From a virus: DNA of 20,199 nt. The number at the start of each line of letters is the position of its first letter. Position 1 is the stretch's first letter. The translations under genes and the position numbers were made by a program. The notes under the pieces were generated by a model, which saw only the letters and a list, made by a program, of their open reading frames with translations, searched no databases and was not told the DNA's origin. Positions 13,214 to 18,390 of this stretch are shown in pieces. The stretch spans positions 1 to 20,199 of the IMG/VR virus record IMGVR_UViG_3300045952_000230; one strand, given 5' to 3'.

Positions 13214-13404
13214 AACTGCCCCTTCAGCATCTCGATGCCCCTGGCGATCAGCGCCAGCTTTGCCTGTAGCGCCTCGATATCCTGGCTCACCGTGGTGGCG
13301 CCATTGGGCTTCGGATGCGGCTCATGCTTCAGCCTGGCGTTGGGAAAATCCTCGGCCAGCACGCGGTCGAACTCCCTGGCCATCGTCTCGTCGGGGTTGA
13401 GCAT
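13210..13404 (-). CDS. Small phage protein (64 aa), unknown
   Basis: ATG 13404 follows AGGAG by 8 nt and overlaps the preceding stop as TAATG, so I prefer it to the longer frame starting upstream. The product starts MLNPDETMAREFDRVLAED and ends with a helix QDIEALQAKLALIARGIEMLKGQL that could form a coiled coil. It contains a Pro/His-rich middle HEPHPKPNGA. There is no membrane segment and no motif I can name. Its stop overlaps the lipoprotein start as GTGA. Confidence 0.6.
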   Translation of the reverse strand: MLNPDETMAREFDRVLAEDFPNARLKHEPHPKPNGATTVSQDIEALQAKLALIARGIEMLKGQL

Positions 13405-13592
13405 TATCGGTTCTCCTGGTTGCGCCTTGCCTCGAGGTTCCTGAGCAAGGCAGGTGTCGGGCTCTTCGGTTGCGGTCGTGACTGGATCAGCCGTGACGGC
13501 GGCGGCCACTCGGTCGGCTCTCGCTCCGGTTCCCTGAACGAGCGGCAGAGCCAGCTGACCCAGTCGGCGGCGTGCTGGAACTTCGGGATCAC
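13404..13592 (-). CDS. Small phage protein (62 aa, GTG start), unknown
   Basis: The GTG at 13592 has a strong GGAAGGAGG 7 nt upstream and overlaps the preceding stop as GTGA, which argues for a real gene. The product is rich in Trp, Pro and Arg (FQHAADWVSWLCRSFREP, then TEWPPPSRLIQ) and ends RRNQENR. Nothing in it allows a function, and its composition suggests a disordered C-terminal half. Confidence 0.5.
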   Translation of the reverse strand: MIPKFQHAADWVSWLCRSFREPEREPTEWPPPSRLIQSRPQPKSPTPALLRNLEARRNQENR

Positions 13593-14206
13593 TGCTGGCC
13601 CTCCTTCCAGCTTTTGAGAAAGGCGGTCTGCCCAGAAGGCCCAGGCGCCGGTTCCATGTCCCAGTCGCTGGTCCTGCGCCTTGGCTCGGCGTCCCCGTTG
13701 CCCGGCGATGAAGGCCGAGCGAGCGAGCCTTCAGCGAGCGATGCGAGCGAGGCCGAAGAGCCGCCTTCTTTTTCTTTTTTTTCTTTTTCTTTTTCTTTAT
13801 AGTTATAGTTACGCTCTGTTACAGTCGCTGTTACAGACCCGGTGTTACTACCTAAGTCTTTGTTTTTCCTCTTCTTGGCCAGCACTTCACGCGCGCGCGT
13901 CGTGCGAAGGTGTCGGTTTTGGATACCTTCGCGCGCGTGAAGGATTTCCTCCGTCACCCGCTTCTGGCGCACCCAGCCGTCGCCCATCTGCAGGAACGGG
14001 GCGAGCTCGGGCTTCAGCCGCTGCCAGGTCGCCAGCTTGATGTTGAGCGCCTGCGCCAGCATCCGGTCATTGTCGGGCAAGGCCCCGCCCGCCACCCACA
14101 ATTGGCCAATCAGGATCGCATAGATGGCGCGCGCAAAACCCGACAGCATCGTTGTCTTGGCGAAGAAATCGACCCAGCACATCTGCTGGAAAGGCAGCTG
14201 GCTCAT
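13589..14206 (-). CDS. DUF1376 protein (replication-associated phage protein)
   Basis: The 205-aa product starts MSQLPFQQMCWVDFFAKTT at ATG 14206 (ATGA overlap with the VRR-NUC gene). Residues about 4-90 match DUF1376: PFQxMxWxDFFxxT, LSGFARAIYAILIGQLWVAGG, LPDNDRMLAQALNIKLATW and RLKPELAPFLQ. The domain is common in phage replication regions and resembles a winged helix, usually followed by a variable tail. The tail here is odd: residues about 134-148 are a Lys/Glu/Tyr run encoded by a purine tract (13765-13798). After it comes a Ser/Ala/Leu-rich stretch and a conserved-looking end SDWDMEPAPGPSGQTAFLK. The coding DNA also holds a 13-bp inverted repeat. The role is unknown, perhaps DNA binding in replication. 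Confidence 0.8.
   Translation of the reverse strand: MSQLPFQQMCWVDFFAKTTMLSGFARAIYAILIGQLWVAGGALPDNDRMLAQALNIKLATWQRLKPELAPFLQMGDGWVRQKRVTEEILHAREGIQNRHLRTTRAREVLAKKRKNKDLGSNTGSVTATVTERNYNYKEKEKEKKEKEGGSSASLASLAEGSLARPSSPGNGDAEPRRRTSDWDMEPAPGPSGQTAFLKSWKEGQQ
13765..13798. repeat. Polypyrimidine simple-repeat tract (TTTTTC units)
   Basis: On the plus strand, units of C followed by 5-7 T recur (CTTTTT type), which on the minus-strand message of the DUF1376 gene is a run of A with single G. It includes an uninterrupted AAAAAAA heptamer preceded and followed by G in mRNA. The tract encodes alternating Lys and Glu. Simple repeats of this kind are prone to length change and to ribosomal slippage. 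Confidence 0.8.
13885..13942. repeat. 13-bp perfect inverted repeat inside DUF1376 gene
   Basis: CTTCACGCGCGCG (13885-13897) is matched exactly by its reverse complement (13930-13942) across 32 bases. A second pair, CGAAGGT (13905-13911) and ACCTTCG (13925-13931), lies inside and overlaps the outer right arm, giving two competing hairpins. ACGCGCGCGCGT (13889-13900) is itself a palindrome. Confidence 0.75.
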
Positions 14207-14607
14207 AGGCTCACCCTCACCGCGCCCCAGTCCTTCAAGACGCGGATGGCATCCTCGTAGCTGTCCACCCACTCGGCTTCGCCGCCCAAGAGCCGCACGA
14301 TCGCCAGGAACGACACTTGCGCGGGCGATGGCTTTTTGCCCCGCCGCTTCAGTTCCAGCGCATGCAAGGTGGCGTGCGGCTGGGTGATGAACAGGAAATC
14401 CGAGATTCCCGGCTTGTTGCCCATCCGCTTCAGCTTGGCGCCGGTGATCGCGTCCCGGTTCTCGCCGCCTGGGTGGTGCCACCAATACCAGCCCTCTGCG
14501 AGCGACAGCGTCAGCGTGTCGGCCAGCGCCACATGCGTCCTGAGTTCGATCGCGGGCGGCAGCCTGGCCGCCTTGCGCCGGGTCAGCAGGTTAAGCTGGT
14601 GGTTCAT
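14203..14607 (-). CDS. VRR-NUC domain nuclease
   Basis: The 134-aa product from ATG 14607 (ATGA overlap with the methyltransferase stop) is a stand-alone VRR-NUC nuclease of the PD-(D/E)XK type. The core motifs are PGISDFLFI with D70, ALELKRRGKK with E85 and K87, then PSPAQVSFLAIVRLLGGEAEW with Q97. The N-terminal helix and WWHHPGGENRDA segment fit the family. Phage members sit in replication or recombination clusters and are thought to resolve branched or flap DNA. It is encoded between a DNA methyltransferase and a DUF1376 gene, a common phage arrangement. All catalytic residues are present, so activity is likely. Confidence 0.85.
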   Translation of the reverse strand: MNHQLNLLTRRKAARLPPAIELRTHVALADTLTLSLAEGWYWWHHPGGENRDAITGAKLKRMGNKPGISDFLFITQPHATLHALELKRRGKKPSPAQVSFLAIVRLLGGEAEWVDSYEDAIRVLKDWGAVRVSL

Positions 14608-15194
14608 GTGCCCGCCTCCCAGGAGATGCGGTTAAGCGCGGTCGGGCCGCGATGCGCACGGTCCCAGACGAACCAGGCAAAGGCCATGCCGGAATTGGCC
14701 CTGCGGCCCTCCCAGCCCGCCCGGTGCATCATCGGCAGCCGGTTGCGGAAGACATGCACGCGGGCCAGCTGGCCGCTGTCGAGGATGCCGCAGCGCCGCT
14801 CGGATTCGAGGAAGGCCAGCCTGAGCAGCATCACCACCTTCGGGCACAGTGTCAGCGCATGGGCGACAAAGGCCTCGGCGTTCTTGAACGGCGGGTTGGT
14901 GACGATCGCCTCGGTGCCTGCGGGACAGTCGCGCTCCAGCAAAAAATCCCAGCCGACATGATCCTGGTCGGGCGAGTGGTGATGGACGAGATCGGACCCG
15001 ATGACGATATGGCCATGAGCGCGCAGCACCCTGACGATGGCGCCTGGCCCGCAGGCCGGTTCCCAGATCACCTTGGGCAGCGATTCCGCCCTGAGCAGCG
15101 CGGCGACGGCCTGCGGCGGCGTTTCGTAAAGATCGTCCTGGCGCTCTTTCAGCACATGCCTGGACGCGCCGGTCATCAGGGACAGCTGGCTCAT
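14604..15194 (-). CDS. DNA methyltransferase, NPPF motif (N6-adenine type likely)
   Basis: The 196-aa product starts at ATG 15194 (MSQLSLMTGASRHVLKERQ, ATGA overlap with the upstream gene). A Rossmann-fold methyltransferase is clear: the SAM motif I is IWEPACGPGAIVRVLR (43-58), GSDLV at 66-70 is the next acidic strand and VTNPPF (98-103) is the catalytic motif IV of amino-methyltransferases. YETPPQAVAALL at the start is typical of small phage adenine methyltransferases. A separate target-recognition domain is not visible, which may mean loose or unusual specificity. It may protect phage DNA from host restriction or regulate gene expression. The target sequence cannot be read from this protein. 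Confidence 0.85.
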   Translation of the reverse strand: MSQLSLMTGASRHVLKERQDDLYETPPQAVAALLRAESLPKVIWEPACGPGAIVRVLRAHGHIVIGSDLVHHHSPDQDHVGWDFLLERDCPAGTEAIVTNPPFKNAEAFVAHALTLCPKVVMLLRLAFLESERRCGILDSGQLARVHVFRNRLPMMHRAGWEGRRANSGMAFAWFVWDRAHRGPTALNRISWEAGT

Positions 15195-15562
15195 GAAAAC
15201 AGGCTCCGCTGCCGCTCTTGGCCCTTGACGGCCCGCTCGACGCAATGCCGGTGCGCCCATCTCGCCTGGCGCTCAGGCAGCGAGATTCCATGCCCGCCGC
15301 CGCCCTGGCGGTTCATCACCCAGCCCGAAGTCCACTGAAAGACGCCAGCCTCGCGGGTGTCGAGGTCGTGGCCACAGCCAAGCGCACAAGGAGCGCGAAA
15401 GCGCGCCGGGATGCTGGCCAGCTGCTTGTCTTCCATGACAGGAATCCCTTCTCCCTCGCCCTTGTGGGCGGCGCAGAACCAGGTCCCGGCCTGCCCGTCC
15501 CTGAGACTGACGCCGAAGCCGAAGGCGCCCCACTGACCGCAGCGGCAGGCATGCAGCAACAT
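15191..15562 (-). CDS. Small Cys/His-rich (zinc-binding-like) phage protein
   Basis: The 123-aa product from ATG 15562 (GGCGGAG-type site just upstream, TGATG overlap with the micro-ORF) begins MLLHACRCGQWGAFGFG. Pairs of Cys and His recur: HACRCG, TWFCAAH, APCALGCGHD, and HRHC near the end. The pattern CxCG ... WFCAxH is seen in small phage proteins and looks like a zinc site. The second half (VFQWTSGWVMNRQGGG, ARWAHRHC) may bind another metal. It is followed by the methyltransferase gene (ATGA overlap). I cannot give a function; nucleic-acid or protein binding is likely. Confidence 0.6.
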   Translation of the reverse strand: MLLHACRCGQWGAFGFGVSLRDGQAGTWFCAAHKGEGEGIPVMEDKQLASIPARFRAPCALGCGHDLDTREAGVFQWTSGWVMNRQGGGGHGISLPERQARWAHRHCVERAVKGQERQRSLFS

Positions 15563-15597
15563 CACTCCGCCCTCCGCTGATGCCCCTGGCGGTTCAT
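15562..15597 (-). CDS. 11-codon micro-ORF duplicating the GcrA-like C-terminus
   Basis: ATG 15597 opens an 11-residue frame, MNRQGHQRRAE, whose start overlaps the stop of the 177-aa gene (ATGA) and whose stop overlaps the start of the next gene (TGATG). Its last nine residues are identical to the C-terminal end of the GcrA-like protein. At DNA level about 27 of the final 30 bases agree. It also contains the GGAGGGCGGAG Shine-Dalgarno-like stretch for the next gene. It is probably a leftover of duplication kept for ribosome relay. Whether the peptide matters is unknown. Confidence 0.5.
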   Translation of the reverse strand: MNRQGHQRRAE

Positions 15598-16127
15598 CGT
15601 GGGCTGGCCCTGCCACCCTGCACAAAGCTCGCGTGCTTGAAATGGCTCTGTGACGCCAAAGATGTCAGCCGCCGATCCGGCAGCGGTTCCATTCCGGTTT
15701 CAATTGCCAGTTCTTCGACATGCCGATCCGGCGTTACGCGGCCAGCAGAAATGCGTTCCAGGACCGCCTCGGTAAGCCGCCGCATGGCGACGCCCAGACT
15801 CCGCGCCCTGACGGTCGCCGTGATGATGATCCGGTAATTGACCGGCGGCGGCGGCGGCTCGGAATAGATTGGCAATGGCGCATGGATGTCGGGTTCTTTC
15901 CGCTTCGGATCAGGCGACCGCTCATCGATGCTTTCGGAATGGTGCAACTGATAGATCGACGGTTTGATGCGCGATGTGGTGAACACCGCCGTCGAAGGCG
16001 GAAACGGCAACTGCGTGGCGACCAACGCCTCGGCATCGGCAATTGAGAGGCCGCAGACAAGGTAGGTTCCTCGTTCAAGCAACGCACCGCGCTGCGATTC
16101 GAATTGCACCTTGTACATCTGGCTCAT
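15594..16127 (-). CDS. Unknown 177-aa phage protein with two alpha/beta-like halves
   Basis: ATG 16127 (MSQMYKVQFESQRG) overlaps the GcrA-like stop as ATGA and has GGAGGGCGG just ahead. The product has a first strand-helix unit (YKVQFESQ ... YLVCGLSIADAEALVATQL), a proline-rich linker with PPPPPVNY, then a second unit (YRIIITATVRARSLGVAMRRLTEAVLERI). The halves resemble each other loosely in secondary structure, suggesting a repeated ferredoxin-like fold. The C-terminus is basic and Ser-rich. I do not recognise the family. It lies between the GcrA-like gene and a Cys-rich gene in the early part of the long minus operon. Confidence 0.65.
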   Translation of the reverse strand: MSQMYKVQFESQRGALLERGTYLVCGLSIADAEALVATQLPFPPSTAVFTTSRIKPSIYQLHHSESIDERSPDPKRKEPDIHAPLPIYSEPPPPPVNYRIIITATVRARSLGVAMRRLTEAVLERISAGRVTPDRHVEELAIETGMEPLPDRRLTSLASQSHFKHASFVQGGRASPR

Positions 16128-16570
16128 TCCGCCCTCCGCTGATGGCCCTGACGCCGATGCGGCTCGCAATAGACCAGGCCGAAACCGACCTGGCGCCCGC
16201 AGCACAGCCAGGACAGCCGCGCGTCATACGCGATCGGCCACTTGCAGAAGCGGCTGCCGGTGTCGATCAGCGGCATCAGCCGCATCGGTCCCAGCTGCGG
16301 TGCTGGCTCAACTGGAATAAATAATTCGATCACTTTGATTTCCTTAATCTTTTTCAGCCGCGGTGCTCTCAGCTTGGGGAGCTTGCCCGGCGGTCGCCTG
16401 ACGTATTGGTGGAGATCGGGGTTGCGGGCGATGCGCCCGATCGCGGCGTTGCGGGTGATGCGGAACTTGTGCGCGATCTGCCCCGCCGTCTTGCCCTCCA
16501 TCAGCATCGCGATCACCACCTGCTGCTGCTCGGGACTCCACAGGTAGGACGGCGGATGCAGGTTCGTCAT
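16124..16570 (-). CDS. GcrA-family transcription regulator
   Basis: The 148-aa product starts MTNLHPPSYLWSPEQQQ at ATG 16570. GcrA proteins bind RNA polymerase sigma factor and, in Caulobacter, act at promoters carrying methylated GANTC sites. Residues about 10-50 form the N-terminal HTH: LWSPEQQQVVIAMLMEGKT, AGQIAHKFRITRNAAIGRI. A basic linker (KLPKLRAPRLKKIKEIK) leads to the C-terminal part with the usual SRFCKWPIAYD and LCCGRQVGFGLVYCEPH (C109, C123, C124, C135, H138). The N-terminus starts with extra residues relative to cellular GcrA. Phage copies probably redirect host transcription. The methyltransferase downstream may or may not partner with it. Two 15-bp tandem repeats lie in its leader. 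Confidence 0.85.
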   Translation of the reverse strand: MTNLHPPSYLWSPEQQQVVIAMLMEGKTAGQIAHKFRITRNAAIGRIARNPDLHQYVRRPPGKLPKLRAPRLKKIKEIKVIELFIPVEPAPQLGPMRLMPLIDTGSRFCKWPIAYDARLSWLCCGRQVGFGLVYCEPHRRQGHQRRAE

Positions 16571-16604
16571 GGCAGTCCCTCTCCTGGCAGTCCCTCTCTG
16601 GGCA
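16571..16604. repeat. Tandem 15-bp repeat in the gcrA-like leader
   Basis: GGCAGTCCCTCTCCT and GGCAGTCCCTCTCTG follow one another directly, plus a partial GGCA. Each copy on the minus strand contributes an AGAGGGA stretch resembling a Shine-Dalgarno site, so the leader has two potential ribosome sites. Slippage between copies could shift translation efficiency. Confidence 0.65.
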
Positions 16605-16613
16605 GGCAGGCCT

Positions 16614-16850
16614 TCAGGCCGGAATCTCCAGCCTGCCGAACACGTCGGGCCTCAGATGATGGCGCGACACGCCAGTGATCCCTTCGACGGCCAGCACCCG
16701 CTCCGATGGCACGATTTTCCACATCGAGATGGCATGCGGCCTGATGCCCAGCTGCCTGGCCAGCGCGCTGGGCCCGCCCGCGATCGACACAGCCAGGTTC
16801 CTGGCCGCCAGGCGGGGATCGTCATGCACAATGTCCTGACGGATGCGCAT
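16614..16850 (-). CDS. Cro/YdaS-like HTH regulator
   Basis: The 78-aa product from ATG 16850 has a single Cro/YdaS-type helix-turn-helix at about residues 20-66: VSIAGGPSALARQLGIRPHAISMWK, then IVPSERVLAVEGITGVSRHHLRPDVF. The segment VPSERVLAVExxTGVSRxxLRPD is the recognisable end of this family. It is divergently placed from the CI-like repressor, as Cro is in lambdoid phages, and heads the long minus operon. The SD is weak; a TTG at 16886 is an alternative start. It probably shuts off the repressor gene during lytic growth, which is inference from layout. Confidence 0.8.
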   Translation of the reverse strand: MRIRQDIVHDDPRLAARNLAVSIAGGPSALARQLGIRPHAISMWKIVPSERVLAVEGITGVSRHHLRPDVFGRLEIPA

Positions 16851-16899
16851 GACACGACTGTAAGCCCTGCTGAGAGCGGATTTCAATGCTCGGCTAAAA

Positions 16900-16963
16900 A
16901 AATCTGATCACGATTTGTGCTTGTCAGAAGTTCTGACAGGGGTAAGGTCCGCTGACATCAGAC
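16900..16963. promoter_or_regulatory. Immunity-region operators between divergent regulators
   Basis: A perfect 17-bp palindrome, TGTCAGAAGTTCTGACA (16922-16938), lies midway between the Cro-like and CI-like starts. A related but weaker site CTGACATCAG (16952-16961) lies nearer the repressor, and AAATC-N7-GATTT (16900-16916) nearer the Cro-like gene. The palindrome contains CTGACA on both strands, a possible -35 for each direction, so occupancy could block both promoters. I could not identify clear -10 elements. No GANTC sequence occurs in 16851-16981. Confidence 0.7.
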
Positions 16964-17002
16964 GCATCATATGGATGGCCCGTGGGCGAACAGGAAGACG
17001 GG

Positions 17003-17380
17003 GTGTCGAACAGCCAGCATGCGGCGCGGTCGCCGGGGATCGGCGAGCGCATCCGCCGGTTGCGCGTGCATGTGTTGCAGATACCCTCCCAGATCGACTT
17101 TGCCGATCGCCTGGGAGTGTCGCGAGGCGCGGTTGGCAATTGGGAAACAGGCAAGGATATCAGCCGTGCTTCAGTGCAAAAAATCGTGGAGACATTTGAC
17201 GTGTCCTATGACTGGCTGGCCAGCGGCAGGGGCCAGCCACTCAATCCGAGGCCGCTCGAACGACACATCCACGATCTGCTGGCAGACTATGAAGGCGAAG
17301 CAGACGACTTCATAAGCCTGGTCGAACTCCTGCTTCAGGAACGGCTCAAGCAGCTGCGTGACCGCAAGCGACAAAAATAA
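17003..17380 (+). CDS. Short CI-type repressor (XRE HTH, no peptidase domain)
   Basis: The 125-aa product is an XRE-family repressor for lysogeny. I place the start at GTG 17003 because AGGAAG lies 5 nt upstream; GTG 16982 lacks such a site. The HTH spans about residues 13-70: GERIRRLRVHVLQIPSQIDFADRLG, then SRGAVGNWETGKDISRASVQKIVETFDVSYDWLASG. After a linker, residues 85-125 are helical (DDFISLVELLLQERLKQL) and likely dimerise. It lacks the LexA/CI Ser-Lys protease domain, so SOS-type self-cleavage is not expected; induction must use another route. The gene is transcribed away from the Cro-like gene across a palindromic operator. Confidence 0.85.
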   Translation: MSNSQHAARSPGIGERIRRLRVHVLQIPSQIDFADRLGVSRGAVGNWETGKDISRASVQKIVETFDVSYDWLASGRGQPLNPRPLERHIHDLLADYEGEADDFISLVELLLQERLKQLRDRKRQK

Positions 17381-17467
17381 ACCTTAGCCCCGCCCCAAGA
17401 CCTGCTATGTCATTGAAGAAAGGGACATATTCTGGACTTGAACGGCGCGACCCACGGGGATTTGCCC

Positions 17468-17929
17468 ATGCTTCTTCATCCGCCCATCATCCTCAGACAT
17501 CCCGAGCCGTTTCCCATCACGCTGGTCGAAAAGATGGAATTCAGCTGTACCTGCCGCGACCCGGCGAGCCCGAGCGGCATCATCGCAACCCCTTATCTGC
17601 GCTTCGACATCCAGGTCCCTGGCAGCGAGCAGCCGCTGCGCTTCATGATCTCGGGGACCAGGCTGGCGCGCGCCCACCTGAGCGCCATCTCCGCCATCCA
17701 GGAGGAACTCGCCTGGCTGCGCAGCCGTGGCGATGCCGACAAATTCCACGAAGAACTGTACAGACAGCCGATGCAGCCGCAATGGATCGAGGCCAGGCAC
17801 AATGGCGGCGAGAGCCGCTGGCTGGCCAAGTACGACGACCTGACCTATGTCTGCTCGATCATGCCGTTTGAGGAAACGCTGGCCATGCGTGACCAACTCA
17901 ACTTTTATTGCAAGGCCAACGGCCATTGA
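17468..17929 (+). CDS. Unknown 153-aa protein behind the repressor
   Basis: ATG 17468 (MLLHPPIILRHPEPFPI) has a GGGGA site about 7 nt upstream; a TTG at 17438 is less likely. The product is a mixed alpha/beta protein: beta-rich first part (EKMEFSCTCRDPASPS, then YLRFDIQVPG and LRFMISGTRLARAH), a helical middle (LSAISAIQEELAWLRSRGD) and a last part rich in aromatic residues (DDLTYVCSIMPF, RDQLNFYCKA). No family is recognised. It is in the same direction as the repressor and ends in a strong terminator, so it may be expressed in the lysogen, where immunity or host-protection genes often sit. That is suggestive only. Confidence 0.7.
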   Translation: MLLHPPIILRHPEPFPITLVEKMEFSCTCRDPASPSGIIATPYLRFDIQVPGSEQPLRFMISGTRLARAHLSAISAIQEELAWLRSRGDADKFHEELYRQPMQPQWIEARHNGGESRWLAKYDDLTYVCSIMPFEETLAMRDQLNFYCKANGH

Positions 17930-17935
17930 CCCCTG

Positions 17936-17961
17936 GGGCCCTCAAAAGGGCCCTTTTTCTT
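17936..17961 (+). terminator. Rho-independent terminator of the repressor operon
   Basis: GGGCCCT (17936-17942), a 4-nt loop, AGGGCCC (17947-17953) and TTTTTCTT form a textbook intrinsic terminator 6 nt after the stop of the 153-aa gene. It separates the repressor transcript from the recombination operon. Confidence 0.9.
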
Positions 17962-18013
17962 AAGCCGACCAATCGTTCCCCGATCACTTTTCTCAGCACA
18001 TCGACTTTCCTTC

Positions 18014-18065
18014 TTGTGCAGTCCTCTCAGCAGTGCTTACAGTAGCTGACGCCGCTGTTGCGGCG
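18014..18065 (+). promoter_or_regulatory. Promoter and leader hairpin of the recombination operon
   Basis: TTGTGC (18014-18019) and TACAGT (18038-18043) with 18 bp between them form a plausible sigma70-type promoter. Just downstream CGCCGC (18050-18055), TGTT, GCGGCG (18060-18065) makes a strong stem-loop ending 16 nt before ATG 18082, with the GGAGAGG ribosome site after it. A hairpin that close to the ribosome site could modulate translation. Neither element is proven. Confidence 0.4.
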
Positions 18066-18081
18066 CTGAGGAGAGGTCCCG

Positions 18082-18390
18082 ATGACCTGGCAGGACAATG
18101 CCGACTGGTCGCCTGTTCCCGACTATCTGCGCACCAGCCTGAAGAACTACGTCAACAGCGGCATCATCCCAGGCGACTTGTTGGTCGGCATCCTCTCCAA
18201 CCGCCTCAGCCTGGTCGTCGCCTCCTCTGACGCCAAACGCTTCCGCCAGGTCCCGGCGGTGCTGTCCTTCATCCACCTCTATGTGCCGATGATGTGCTAC
18301 GGCAGCCCCGAGGCGATGGCCCGCTGGGAGGAATGCGGCGGCCTCATCGGCCTGGAGCGCATGGTCAAGGAGGCCCCCCATGACGATTGA
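18082..18390 (+). CDS. Conserved small phage protein (102 aa), unknown
   Basis: The product starts MTWQDNADWSPVPDYLRTS at ATG 18082, preceded by GGAGAGG. It resembles a widespread small phage/prophage protein: xxLxxYVxxGIxPGDLLxxILSNxLxxxVxxxD, then a helix QVPAVLSFIHLYVPMMCYGSPEAMARW. The Gly-Pro-Gly turn (GIIPGDL) with N40-like LSN is its hallmark. The function is unknown. It commonly stands beside exonuclease and recombinase genes, as here. Its last 11 bases overlap the next start, giving a coupled operon with the exonuclease and RecT. Confidence 0.75.
   Translation: MTWQDNADWSPVPDYLRTSLKNYVNSGIIPGDLLVGILSNRLSLVVASSDAKRFRQVPAVLSFIHLYVPMMCYGSPEAMARWEECGGLIGLERMVKEAPHDD

Noticed and set aside
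17407-17871. Alternative 154-codon plus frame overlapping the gene at 17468.
   Set aside because: Only its first residues look natural. The rest is Arg/His/Pro-rich shadow sequence of the better frame.
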